Made by a program: the position numbers and the translations under genes
Shown here: positions 1 to 8,734 of the stretch, one piece after another
How the letters are laid out: each line of letters starts with the position of its first letter
How positions within the stretch are numbered: position 1 is the first letter of the stretch
Assembly: GCA_026400835.1 (NCBI GenBank)
Contig: JAPLOA010000070.1
Coordinates: 82,984-146,983 of the forward strand
Length of the DNA: 64,000 nucleotides
Direction of reading: 5' to 3'
Source of the DNA: Planctomycetales bacterium
GTDB lineage: Bacteria; Planctomycetota; Planctomycetia; Planctomycetales; Planctomycetaceae
Notes under the pieces: generated by a model
Seen by the model: only the letters and a program-made list of their open reading frames with translations
Told to the model about the DNA's origin: nothing
The model's database searches: none

Positions 1-776
1 AGATTTTTCACACTGTCGAAGGCAACAGCACGTTCTATGCTCTGCCGAATCTGGACACGGCGAAGCGCTGGGCTGAATCGGTCGCGAAGGGATTTCAGTT
101 TTCTCTGAAGATGCCCCGCGTTATTTCGCATGACAAACGACTGCAGAACGCGGATAAAGAACTCCAGGCGTTCATTGAAGTTGCCGACGTGCTGGATGCA
201 TATCGATGCCTTGGTCCATCGTTTCTCCAGTTGCCTCCGGACTTTTCACCATCTGATCGTTGTGTCCTGGAAGGCTTCCTGCGAAACCTTCCAACCCATA
301 TGCCGTGGGCTATCGAAGTGCGACATTTCGACTGGTACGACTCGGGGCCTAACGAACTCTGGCTGGATGATCTTTTGCGCGAGCTTTGTATGGACAAAGT
401 TCTGTTTGATAGCCGCTGTCTGTACTCGAAGCCGCCTGCGGACGATGTCGAAAAGGCTTCGCAGAGTCGCAAGCCGAAGACGCCAATTCGACAGACAGTC
501 ACTGGCGAACATCCATTTCTTCGTATTGTTGGTCGGAACAACCTGAACGATGTCACGCCATGGATTGATGAATGGGCTCCGGTTATCGCCGAGTGGATTC
601 GTCAGGGCCTGAAGCCGTTTATTTTTACACACGCCCCCGACGACAAATTCGCCCCGGAGTTTGCTCGCCGAATGCACAACGCTATTCGGCAGTACGATGC
701 CATAGTACCTGAAATGCCTGCCTGGCCCGGAGAAGAAGCAGCGAGGGGTATGCTAAGTCAGAAAACATTGTTCTAA
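1..776 (+). CDS. DUF72 (YecE-like) protein, 5' end cut by window
   Basis: The frame is open from base 3 with no start codon inside the window, so the true start lies upstream; the ATG at 111 is internal. The first residues read VEGNSTFYALP, then KGFQFSLKMPR, which is the characteristic N-terminal strand motif of the DUF72/YecE TIM-barrel family. Conserved family features follow: AIEVRHFDW, then an aromatic/acidic C-terminal part (FIFTHAPDDKFAPEFARRMH). About 257 residues are present, close to the usual full length, so only the first few dozen residues are probably missing. The biochemical function of DUF72 proteins is not established. The next gene starts 47 bases downstream on the same strand. 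Confidence 0.9.
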   Translation, partial: IFHTVEGNSTFYALPNLDTAKRWAESVAKGFQFSLKMPRVISHDKRLQNADKELQAFIEVADVLDAYRCLGPSFLQLPPDFSPSDRCVLEGFLRNLPTHMPWAIEVRHFDWYDSGPNELWLDDLLRELCMDKVLFDSRCLYSKPPADDVEKASQSRKPKTPIRQTVTGEHPFLRIVGRNNLNDVTPWIDEWAPVIAEWIRQGLKPFIFTHAPDDKFAPEFARRMHNAIRQYDAIVPEMPAWPGEEAARGMLSQKTLF

Positions 777-823
777 TCGCTTCGCTAATTCACGACCATA
801 GATTTGACGAAGGTCCAGTAGTT

Positions 824-1417
824 ATGCTGACAGAAGAGCAACAGAAGGAGATCGCCGCCACTGATTCTCGGCGTTTGCGATTGAGCACTGTCGCGGTCAG
901 TATGGCGATGGCAATCATCCTTCATTTGACGGGCCAGCCCTTGTGGTGCAAATGTGGCGGTCTGTCTCCGTGGTCGTGGGATATCTGGTCGTCGCATAAT
1001 TCACAGCACTTTGTGGATCCGTACTTCTTTACGCACGTGCTTCATGGCGTCGTCTTGTGGGGGCTGTTGTATTGGCTGCCGCGGAGGGTATCGGAACCGA
1101 GTCGTTTTCTGACGGCTGTGGTTCTGGAAGCAGGATGGGAGATTCTGGAGAACTCCCCGATGATCATCGAACGCTATCGAGCAGCCACAATCTCCAAAGA
1201 TTACTTTGGAGATTCGATTATCAACTCTGCCGGAGACCTCATCGCCTGTATTGTTGGTTACCTGCTGGCGCGACAACTTGGGTTTCGTCGTTCGATGGTT
1301 TTCTTCCTGCTGACGGAACTGATCCTTCTGATCACGATCCGAGATTGCCTTATCCTCAACGTCTACATGCTTGCCTATCCAAGCGAGGTGATCAAGAATT
1401 GGCAAACGCACGGTTGA
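824..1417 (+). CDS. DUF2585 (UPF0314) integral membrane protein
   Basis: A 197-residue protein with several hydrophobic helices (about 24-40, 66-85, 137-153 and 158-180). The stretch LWCKCGGLSPWSWDIW followed by SSHNSQHFVDPY and FTHVLHGVVLW matches the conserved core of the DUF2585/UPF0314 family, as do WEILENSPMIIERYR and GDSIINSAGDL. The family has no known biochemical role; the clustered His, Asp and Glu residues on the loops suggest metal or substrate binding, but that is only inference. The ATG is the first in the frame. It lies 47 bases after the DUF72 gene and 33 bases before the protease gene, all on plus, so co-transcription is possible. Confidence 0.88.
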   Translation: MLTEEQQKEIAATDSRRLRLSTVAVSMAMAIILHLTGQPLWCKCGGLSPWSWDIWSSHNSQHFVDPYFFTHVLHGVVLWGLLYWLPRRVSEPSRFLTAVVLEAGWEILENSPMIIERYRAATISKDYFGDSIINSAGDLIACIVGYLLARQLGFRRSMVFFLLTELILLITIRDCLILNVYMLAYPSEVIKNWQTHG

Positions 1418-1450
1418 TGGTTTGATTGTGAAACGAACAGGAGGTTGCAC

Positions 1451-2692
1451 ATGAATCAATGTGTCACGAGAGACCGTATTGCTGCACTACTCGCCTTCGC
1501 TTTGTTGTGTTCTTACTGCGAGCGGGGTTTTGCTGATGAGTTGCCGGCAAAGATACAAGATAGCTTCTCGCGCACAGGGGTTATCGTTGCTGCCGGGAAT
1601 ATCGAAAACCAATCGCTTCTATGCATCCTTGATACTGGTGCAGCCGCAACAGTTCTGCACAAAGATTACGAGCAAGTTCTTCCGGTAACCGCAAAAGGCA
1701 AAGAGGAAAACATTCAGACGCTTTCAGCGACGGAACGTCGGGTGGCTTACGACAATGTAGAAGTGTCGATTGGGTCGTATGGGAAGCAGAAGAGCAGGGC
1801 GTTCGTTTTCGATCTTTCCAATGTGCAGGAAGTGACCGGACTGCAGGTTGGTGCCATTGTTGGGGCAGACTACCTTCGAAATCTTGCATTTGTCATGCAG
1901 GATGGGATGCCGCGATTTACGAATTCACCAATCGCCCCTGTTTCTGAAGTCCCAACATGGCCTGTTACAGGGAGTAAGATTCAGATTCCAGAAATTCCGT
2001 TGGAGTATCCGGTACTGGGACTGCGAAATGCTGGATTTGATACCGGGCTCTCGGAGCATCTTGCCATTTCTCAGGAGTTTGCTGATCTGCTGCTTCGTTC
2101 TGGTGATGCAAGACTTTTGACAAAGACCAAGTTCCTCGATGCGTCAGGAGTTCAGACAAAATCGGTGATTGCGATCCGAGAACTCAAAGTCCTGGGAGTT
2201 CAGTTCAGAAACGTTCCGGCCGAAGTTGGTAAACTCAACCACGTAGGGATGGGGCTCTTGAGGCACATCAATTTCACAGTGGATTTCAAAAAGTCAATCG
2301 CGTACCTGAGTGGTGATGCGCAGGACGGCCGGGATACATTTCCCGTCGATGCCAGCGGAATACGTTTCGTTTGGGATGACCGTGGGTATTACAGAATTCG
2401 CCGAATTGAAGACGGCTCCACGGCAGCGGAAGCAGACCTGAAACCTGATGACGAGTTGGTTGCTATCTCAAAAATTCAGGCGTCCACGTTGTCCTGGTGG
2501 CAAATTCGCGAGATGCTTGCTGTGGCTGGCACGATGGTCGAAATGACGGTTAAACGTAACGGCAACTTGATGGAAGTCAAATTGCCATTGCTGCGGAATT
2601 TTCTGTATCCGCCAGCGTGGAGTTCCAGGTCTACTGAAGCAGGAGACTTCCTCGACGCATTGCAGAAGGATTCTGCAAACGATGCGAAGTAG
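1451..2692 (+). CDS. Secreted two-lobed retropepsin-like aspartic protease with PDZ domain
   Basis: I chose the ATG at 1451 because a perfect AGGAGG (1439-1444) sits six bases upstream; the TTG at 1445 abuts that site. Residues 1-29 form a signal peptide ending near ERGFADE. The first protease lobe carries the active-site triplet in ILDTGAAATVL (Asp61) and the family's IVGADYL strand. A second Asp-Thr-Gly (GFDTGLSEHL, Asp197) marks a second lobe, so a single chain may form the catalytic dimer that retroviral-type enzymes build from two subunits. The C-terminal third (about 295-375) is a PDZ domain with the GYYRIRRIEDGSTAAEA and LKPDDELVAI signatures. It probably acts in the periplasm or cell envelope. 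The substrate is unknown. Confidence 0.85.
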   Translation: MNQCVTRDRIAALLAFALLCSYCERGFADELPAKIQDSFSRTGVIVAAGNIENQSLLCILDTGAAATVLHKDYEQVLPVTAKGKEENIQTLSATERRVAYDNVEVSIGSYGKQKSRAFVFDLSNVQEVTGLQVGAIVGADYLRNLAFVMQDGMPRFTNSPIAPVSEVPTWPVTGSKIQIPEIPLEYPVLGLRNAGFDTGLSEHLAISQEFADLLLRSGDARLLTKTKFLDASGVQTKSVIAIRELKVLGVQFRNVPAEVGKLNHVGMGLLRHINFTVDFKKSIAYLSGDAQDGRDTFPVDASGIRFVWDDRGYYRIRRIEDGSTAAEADLKPDDELVAISKIQASTLSWWQIREMLAVAGTMVEMTVKRNGNLMEVKLPLLRNFLYPPAWSSRSTEAGDFLDALQKDSANDAK

Positions 2693-2863
2693 CAACATCG
2701 GATCGTTGGTCCAGCAGTTCACATTGCTCGTGAATAGGGCGCAACGAAATCTTCGATGGCACAACAATGTCTAACGTTGCGAACGATCCACTTTTGGCGC
2801 AACCACAGTGATCATGATCAGCACCTGTTTTGGTTTTGCGGGCCTGATGTTGTGACTTCGAGA

Positions 2864-2888
2864 TAGCCGACCTGAGACAGGTCGGGCT
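2864..2888. repeat. REP-like palindrome, family B
   Basis: Left arm TAGCC-GACCTG, loop AGA, right arm CAGGTC-GGGCTA: an 11/12-base inverted repeat with one bulged base. It lies between two converging genes, just before their shared terminator. Only one copy was found by eye in this window. I believe similar CCGACCTG/CAGGTCGG palindromes are widespread in planctomycete genomes, but that is memory, not a search. Confidence 0.6.
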
Positions 2889-2890
2889 AC

Positions 2891-2931
2891 AAAAGAAAAG
2901 AGCGAGCTTCCGGGGGAAAGCTCGCCCTTTT
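2891..2931. terminator. Bidirectional rho-independent terminator
   Basis: Stem GCGAGCTT (2902-2909) pairs perfectly with AAGCTCGC (2918-2925) around an eight-base loop. It is followed by CCTTTT on plus and, on minus, by a T-rich tract from the AAAAGAAAAG at 2891-2900. It separates the converging protease gene (plus) and the NtrC-like gene (minus). Confidence 0.85.
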
Positions 2932-2967
2932 CTGGAGGGGGGGAGGTTCTTTTCGTTGTGATTCGTA

Positions 2968-4476
2968 TCAGGCGGCTCGACGCTGTTCTGCAACAATCGC
3001 TGCAGGAACAACAGGACGCTTGATGTTGGATCCGGGGCCGCCTCGTGGAGGGTAGCCGTATTCTCTGAGCTTTCCGGACAGAGTTCGCAGACCGATCTGC
3101 AGAATCTGAGCCGTCTTCTCACGGTTGCCGTTGCAGCGAGCGAACGTCGATTCGATCAGCTTGCGTTCCATTTCAGCCAGTGTCATTCCGACACACTCGG
3201 CACCTTCTTCGATCGTGTCGTTCTGCAACCATGGTCGCAGATCTTCAGGACCGATCATTTCTGTGACATCGACAGTGCAGCAGCGTTCAACAACGTTCTG
3301 CAGTTCGCGAACATTGCCCGGCCAAGGATGGCTTTCGAGAACTCGAATGGCTTCGGCACTGACCTGTCGCGGCGGGCGACCTTCCTTCAGCGAGATCTGG
3401 CTGATGAAGTGTTCGACCAGCAAAGGGATATCGTTCGTGCGGACTCGCAGTGGTGGAGACTGCAGAGTAATTCCGCTCAGGTGCTGCAGCAGATCATCAC
3501 GGAACCGGCCTTCCATGGCCAGTCGATTCAGGTCGCAGTGCGTTGCCGCAATGAACCGAATATTGGGTCCGTCCATTGTTCCGTGAAGTACCGCGGCGGC
3601 TCGCTGTTCCAGCAGTTGAGCCAGTCGTTTCTGGAATGGCAAAGCAACCGTGTCGACGTTGTCGAGCAGGATTGAGCCGCCATCACCCATCTTCAGATAG
3701 CCAGGGAAACCATCCGGAGTCGCGTCACCAAAGAGCTGGTGTTCCAGAGTTTCTACTGAGTGCAGGCTGCAGTCGATTCGCAGGAACGGCTTACCAGCTC
3801 GGCGACTGCAGCGATGCAGGCCTTCGGCAATCAGAGTTGTTCCGCTGCCCGGTTCGCCGCGAACCAGAACTGTGCGATCATCATCGGCAGCGATGCGGAT
3901 GGATTCTCGCAGAGACTGCATGGCTGGCGTGCTGCCAACCAGATCCATCAGGTTACGATTGAGAAGCTGACGTCGCAGCTTTTCATTTTCGCGGATCAGC
4001 TCGCCGCGTTTCAGAGCGTTCAGCAGAGCTGCGCCGAAGCGAGATGCTGAATAAGGGCGTTCCATCACTTCGCATTCGAAGGTTGGAACAGTTTCACGTC
4101 CCCAGCGAGAATCCTCGCCGACGATGCAGATGACCTGAGCCGCTTTCGAGTGGCTGCGGATCGCTGCGTTGACTTCCTGAATTCGTGAGACCGTATCCGC
4201 ATCATCAATAATGCAGCAGGCAAATTCCTGACGGCTCAAGTGAAACAGCATGGCATCCGGGCTGTCCGTTTCACAAACCTGCATTCCTCGCTTTCGGACG
4301 TCGTCGGCAAGCAGCTGACGAGCTCCTGGTCGAGGAGAGAACACCAGAACCGTACGGTTTGGTGCTTCTGTAGGTTCGGGAGTTGCTGCCTGTGGAGTTG
4401 CAGGTGCAGCGGATGTTGGCTGGGGGAACCGCAGGATATGCGGCTCATGATGAGCGCCGTTCGGGAACTCGTTCAT
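2968..4476 (-). CDS. Degenerate NtrC-like regulator (pseudo-receiver, inactive-looking AAA+, Fis HTH)
   Basis: A 502-residue protein with the NtrC layout: receiver-like domain (41-155), AAA+ core (177-405), Fis-type helix-turn-helix (432-475). Almost every catalytic position is altered. The receiver has SP (47-48) in place of the acidic pair and Arg140 in place of the conserved Lys, though Asp91 is present at the phospho-site. Walker A reads GEPGSGTT (207-214), with Thr213 where Lys belongs. Walker B reads ILLDNVD, with Asn273 replacing Glu. The GAFTGA loop that contacts sigma-54 is replaced by FGDATPDGF (249-257). One of the two arginine-finger positions is His332. Sensor II (HPWPGNVREL) and the HTH are well kept. 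Infer a DNA-binding regulator that does not hydrolyse ATP or activate sigma-54 in the usual way. The gene is monocistronic, with its own terminator. Confidence 0.88.
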   Translation of the reverse strand: MNEFPNGAHHEPHILRFPQPTSAAPATPQAATPEPTEAPNRTVLVFSPRPGARQLLADDVRKRGMQVCETDSPDAMLFHLSRQEFACCIIDDADTVSRIQEVNAAIRSHSKAAQVICIVGEDSRWGRETVPTFECEVMERPYSASRFGAALLNALKRGELIRENEKLRRQLLNRNLMDLVGSTPAMQSLRESIRIAADDDRTVLVRGEPGSGTTLIAEGLHRCSRRAGKPFLRIDCSLHSVETLEHQLFGDATPDGFPGYLKMGDGGSILLDNVDTVALPFQKRLAQLLEQRAAAVLHGTMDGPNIRFIAATHCDLNRLAMEGRFRDDLLQHLSGITLQSPPLRVRTNDIPLLVEHFISQISLKEGRPPRQVSAEAIRVLESHPWPGNVRELQNVVERCCTVDVTEMIGPEDLRPWLQNDTIEEGAECVGMTLAEMERKLIESTFARCNGNREKTAQILQIGLRTLSGKLREYGYPPRGGPGSNIKRPVVPAAIVAEQRRAA

Positions 4477-5099
4477 GATTTCCTCAATCTGAGATCAGAG
4501 GGGAGAGACAGAGGGGAGAGCGACGAGAGGGGACTGAATCGTTTCTGAAAATGACTGAATTCGGAAAGTGTGAGGCACCAACCAAAAAGTTCAGAGTCAG
4601 AAAACAGTTCAGTGGTCCGGAGTGAATCCGGAAAGATCGAGAGGAGAATTGAAAGGAGCACTTTGGATTCCGCTGGTGAATCCTCGTTGAGAGGCCGAGT
4701 GATATCGCCGGTCGGCCGAATGAGTCAACACGTGTTCTTGATGTTTCTGAACAAAACTTTGCTGCATTCAAAAGAAATACTTGTTTTTGGCGTTAGAGGC
4801 GATCTGGAGAAACAACAGCCCGGCATTTTTTGCCGATCACACGGCGATTCGGCAATCGTTGCGGGCCTTGAAGTTTCCTCGATGGGCTTATGTTGCCGAA
4901 TACATCGCAATCTTTGACGCAAAGAAGTCGCGTCGCACGGTAGAAGCCGTTCGATCAGACAATTCTCAGTCACACAGAGTGCCACTGCAGGTCTCGCAAA
5001 TGGCCCCAAAAGCATTCTTCGTTTTGGAATACTCGGGTATTGGTGTTGCCGAGGATTTGGCTCCGTTCCAGTCGGACAGTTGCTTCTTTTCTGTCAACG
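4477..5099. other. Intergenic region without a convincing gene
   Basis: This stretch lies upstream of the NtrC-like gene and downstream of the YHS gene, both on minus. It should hold the promoter of the regulator. A purine-rich tract (4490-4535, GAGGGGAGAGA-type) directly precedes the regulator's start. Open frames on both strands here have no recognisable composition or motif. A small hairpin CGGCA-TTTTT-TGCCG lies near 4823. No other structure seen. Confidence 0.5.
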
Positions 5100-5130
5100 A
5101 AAAAAGGGAGCACCAGTGACGAATGCTCCC
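5100..5130 (-). terminator. Rho-independent terminator of the YHS-domain gene
   Basis: Read on minus, GGGAGCA (5130-5124) pairs with TGCTCCC (5112-5106) around an 11-base loop and is followed by six T residues. It lies 66 bases past the stop codon of the minus-strand gene at 5196-7337. Confidence 0.85.
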
Positions 5131-5195
5131 TGCACGAGGATTGAATCAACCGTGTTCGAGTTCAGACTCGGAAGGAGAGTCCACTCGCTTCTGAA

Positions 5196-7337
5196 TCAAT
5201 ATTGGTTCGCAAACCTTTGAGGATCTTTGTTGAACATGGCCATGGTTTCACGTGATCGGAAAAGATAGAGACGATCGCGGTACCACAATGCGTAGTCCAG
5301 CATGCCTTGTTCTTCTTCACCACTGTTGACCAGCAGCACAACGTCACTGCCACCAGCGGCTGGAGCGTAGCGAGACGGATCAGCTTCAAACGCGGCTTTG
5401 GCTTCTGCGGACGAGAACGTGTAGGTCTGGAGTCCGAAGGTCGCGGTGAATTGTGGATTGGTATCGATCAATTCTCGTCGGTCACGAAGTTCGACAGGAC
5501 AGAATCCTTTAAAGCCAGCCTGTCCGGATCGTGACTGAATCAGTCGCTGCTGGTGGGTTCGTCGATCCTGCTCGGCAATCTGCTGCAGGCGTTCCGCATC
5601 GACACTTCGCAAAGGAGTGCCCGAAGCTTCTGCAGGAGCCGATTCCTGTAATTGCGGAGTGTTCACAAGAGGAGTATTTCCTTGTGCTTCCGCTGCATCC
5701 TGGGCATCCAGTTCGGGGAAGTTAATGTCGGGAGCCGTGCTGAGTTCTGTCGCCGCTGCGTCGACGGCTTCTTCAACGGTCGGCAGATCGATTGCGGGAA
5801 GACTCTGTTCAAACTCCTCCACTGATGGGACAGAATTTCGAAGTGCTTCCGCTGCTTCCGTAGTTGCTGTTGCGGCGGGAAGTGCCTTCTTCACAATCGT
5901 CTTTGCCGAGTCCGCGCTGAACATTTCCTCGTCGGTTGTATTGAGCTGAACTCCTGTCAGAGGGTTCCCGGCTGCTTCTTTGGCGAGTTCCTTTGCTTCT
6001 TCCACAAAGGGGTTTTCTGCCAAAGAATTCGCCGCCGCTGCAGAGGCTGTTGCTGACTTTTCCACGACTGTAGTAGTCGCTGCTTCGGCAGCCTGAACAG
6101 TCTCTTCGAGCTTCGGAGTTGCCAGCGAATCAAGATCCAGAGAATCATTGGCGTCCGCGGCCAATTCGGATTCGCTGAACGGATCCACGAAGCCATCCTC
6201 ATTCGGTTTCGCAGGAGCCTTGGGCTCAGCCATCGCAGGCTTGGGATTCGGAACTGACTGAGCCGTGGCAGGTGACATAACCTGAGGTATTTTTGCCTGC
6301 ACCTCGTTCAGATTCTTCTTCACAGACGGCATGAACGCAGGTGCGGTGCCGGGCTGAATAAACTGCTGAGAACTCGCGACCGGTTGAGGCGGTGCAGAGG
6401 CTCGTGGGTTGCGAGGTGATGAACTCGCCGCGACCGGAACCGCAGGGATCGGTTGCGAGGGCTGGCTGGCTGCTCGAACTTGTCCATTGGTCGCAGTGGC
6501 CTGGGCCGTTCGAACTGGCACCGACTTTGTTGGAGCATTGCTCTGAGGGGCCGTGTTTTTGACTTGCGACTGACTTCCAACGGCGGGGCGAGAATTTGCC
6601 GCAGGCATAGGTCGACTCTGGCTTGCGAGATGGCTTTGCATGCCGTTCTGCGCCGCGTTTTGTTTTCCGTTCTTCTGCATCGTCTGAACGCCCGATGGAC
6701 GATTCTGCATGGCTGCTGGCTTCCCCTGAGCACCCTGAGGCTTCGGAGCCTGAGCAACGCTGGATCCGCCTGAAGGCGGAGCCGGTGGCGGTTCTACATA
6801 GCCGGGTGGAACTGGCGGAACAACAGCGGCATCGGCGGCTTTCTTGTTCTGTCCGGTGATGCCTCCCATGAATTTCTGCAGAAAGTTCTTCTTCGCCGGC
6901 TGCTGTGCTTTTGCCGGGGCTGTGGAAGACACCTGCTGCATGCCAGCCTGAGCCGTTGAAGTTTTCTGAGCAGAGGCAGGCTTCATGTAGCTCTGAGGTT
7001 TGCCATACTGCTGACCTGCAGGTCGCTGAGTTGGCCGAACGTTATTCATCTGCTGTCCCTGAGCATTCGGAAGATCTCGGGGATTCATCGAGGGCATAGG
7101 CTGACCACTCTCCTCGAACATTTTCTTCAGTTCTGCAGTCACAGCCGGGTTGGCCTGGGCCGGTTGTCCCTGCTGTCCAGGCTGATACTGAACGCGCTGA
7201 ATCCCGGATGATGCCGGCGAAGCGGTGATTTCAAATCCCAGGGCGCGGGATTCAAACGTGGCTAACAGCGACGCTGTTGAAACAGCCGCCGTCAGAAGTG
7301 AGCGGCGAACAAGTCTTCGTGTCTTCATGAGATCCAT
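5196..7337 (-). CDS. Secreted low-complexity protein with C-terminal tandem YHS-like modules
   Basis: A 713-residue protein. Residues 1-35 form a signal peptide (RRSLLTAAVSTASLLATFESRALG). Residues 40-580 are Ala/Pro/Gln/Ser-rich and low complexity, with no recognisable fold and an Ala/Glu-rich, possibly helical part (430-560). The last 115 residues are ordered: GFCPVELRDRRELIDTNPQF with LQTYTFSSAEAKAAFEADPSRYAPA is a YHS-type module, which normally describes a small Cys-containing metal-binding domain. A second shortened copy follows (LDYALWYRDRLYLFRSRE, MAMFNKDPQRFANQY) and lacks a cysteine. Likely exported to the envelope; function unknown. Two in-frame ATGs (7337 and 7328) are both possible starts. 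A strong terminator follows. Confidence 0.8.
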   Translation of the reverse strand: MDLMKTRRLVRRSLLTAAVSTASLLATFESRALGFEITASPASSGIQRVQYQPGQQGQPAQANPAVTAELKKMFEESGQPMPSMNPRDLPNAQGQQMNNVRPTQRPAGQQYGKPQSYMKPASAQKTSTAQAGMQQVSSTAPAKAQQPAKKNFLQKFMGGITGQNKKAADAAVVPPVPPGYVEPPPAPPSGGSSVAQAPKPQGAQGKPAAMQNRPSGVQTMQKNGKQNAAQNGMQSHLASQSRPMPAANSRPAVGSQSQVKNTAPQSNAPTKSVPVRTAQATATNGQVRAASQPSQPIPAVPVAASSSPRNPRASAPPQPVASSQQFIQPGTAPAFMPSVKKNLNEVQAKIPQVMSPATAQSVPNPKPAMAEPKAPAKPNEDGFVDPFSESELAADANDSLDLDSLATPKLEETVQAAEAATTTVVEKSATASAAAANSLAENPFVEEAKELAKEAAGNPLTGVQLNTTDEEMFSADSAKTIVKKALPAATATTEAAEALRNSVPSVEEFEQSLPAIDLPTVEEAVDAAATELSTAPDINFPELDAQDAAEAQGNTPLVNTPQLQESAPAEASGTPLRSVDAERLQQIAEQDRRTHQQRLIQSRSGQAGFKGFCPVELRDRRELIDTNPQFTATFGLQTYTFSSAEAKAAFEADPSRYAPAAGGSDVVLLVNSGEEEQGMLDYALWYRDRLYLFRSRETMAMFNKDPQRFANQY

Positions 7338-7651
7338 CCCTGTCTCAACGTTGGCCGGTTCAGGTCAACTACCCGAGCCGGACTTTGCTTTCATGACGAA
7401 TGAGTGACTCGCCCGGAATTGCTCCAGTCAATAAGCCACCGCCTTTTCTATCGACGGTTCCGAAAAGTCAGGTCGTTCCAGTTGGTCTGGTTTTGATGAC
7501 GTTACGACAGACAGGATGGCTACGACACTTACAACCAGAATCATCCGTAGACTTGATGCAAGCCGCCTCTTTTCACACAGTGTGCAGATGTTCGTGCAAG
7601 TGAGGGATGTGTTCGGCAGCCTCTGCCGGTCTTCAAGGTGAATCGATCGCG
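7338..7651. other. Divergent intergenic region
   Basis: This region separates the minus-strand YHS gene from plus-strand sppA and should carry promoters for both. I see no clear operator, terminator or small gene. The frame in front of sppA is open back to 7607, but its residues (MCSAASAGLQGES) look non-coding. Confidence 0.4.
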
Positions 7652-8692
7652 ATGACACAGGAAAAAGTCGTGCGAGCCGGCGAAACGGCTTCATTCAGTG
7701 GTTCCACGGTCTTTGTTCGAGTTGACACATCGTCGGAAAACTCGGGAAAACGTTGGCTTCGACGCATTGTTCTTAGCCTGCTGCTGGTTTCAATCATCCT
7801 GAACCTGTGGTTCATTCTGGACCCGCTGTCGTATTCGCCGCCTGGTATTCCTGAGCAACACTTCTCTGGCGACAGCGGTGCCAAAGATCGCATTGCGATT
7901 ATCAACTTCGAAGGCACCATCAGTCCGCCATTTACCGAACGCTGGCTGAAACAGATCAAACGCGCGACGGAAGATGAAACTGTCAAAGGCGTTGTCATGG
8001 TGATTGACAGCCCAGGTGGATTTGTGGCCGATAGCCATCAATTGCTGCGGAAGATTCAGGAGCTGTCCAAAGCCAAACCTGTCTACGTTTCGATGAAACG
8101 CATCGCGGCTTCAGGAGGTTATTACATCTCGATGGGGATTGGTGAACAGGGCCGCATTTTCGCAGAGCCCACGACATGGACTGGATCCATCGGCGTTATC
8201 ATCCCTCGTTATAACGCTACAGAACTTGTCCAAAAGATTGGCGTCAAATCAGAACCGCTTGTGACTGGTCCACTGAAAGACACGCTCAATCCATTTCGAG
8301 ATATGACGGAACAAGAGACACAGGTCTGGGGGGCCATCATGCAGGATGCGTTTGATCGCTTTGTTTCTGTGATCGATGCCGGCCGCAGTGAGCTTGATGA
8401 TGCCGCGATTCGCAAGCTTGCGACCGGTCAGATCTACACCGCCAATCAGGCTCTCGAGAATCATCTGGTCGATGAGATCGGCTACACAGAAGATGCTGTT
8501 ACCGCGCTGGCGAAGCAACTGCAACTCACCAGCTATGATGCTTTCGAGTATCGCTCAACGCCGGGCCTTGTCGACGCTCTGATCGGTTCAAAGGTGTCTG
8601 CCGCAGATGCTATCGCTGACCAAATCCTTCAGGCCAGTGTGCCGAGAGCGATGTATTACGCGAGTTGGAATCCCTGGGTGCCGACCTTCTAA
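7652..8692 (+). CDS. sppA: Signal peptide peptidase SppA, short (S49) form
   Basis: About 346 residues from the ATG at 7652, which has AAGGTG 11 bases upstream. An N-terminal cytoplasmic segment is followed by one transmembrane helix (about 37-57, IVLSLLLVSIILNLWFIL). The S49 peptidase core follows: VVMVIDSPGG, then the catalytic serine in RIAASGGYYISM, TGSIGVI, and the general-base lysine in TGPLKDTLNPFR. That is the Ser/Lys dyad of the short, Bacillus-type SppA that works as an oligomer rather than the duplicated E. coli type. It degrades cleaved signal peptides in the membrane. It converges on the next minus-strand gene, with only 42 bases between. Confidence 0.93.
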   Translation: MTQEKVVRAGETASFSGSTVFVRVDTSSENSGKRWLRRIVLSLLLVSIILNLWFILDPLSYSPPGIPEQHFSGDSGAKDRIAIINFEGTISPPFTERWLKQIKRATEDETVKGVVMVIDSPGGFVADSHQLLRKIQELSKAKPVYVSMKRIAASGGYYISMGIGEQGRIFAEPTTWTGSIGVIIPRYNATELVQKIGVKSEPLVTGPLKDTLNPFRDMTEQETQVWGAIMQDAFDRFVSVIDAGRSELDDAAIRKLATGQIYTANQALENHLVDEIGYTEDAVTALAKQLQLTSYDAFEYRSTPGLVDALIGSKVSAADAIADQILQASVPRAMYYASWNPWVPTF

Positions 8693-8734
8693 TTTTCTTG
8701 ATGTGCTGTGGCACGGGACGAAATCTCAATGTTC

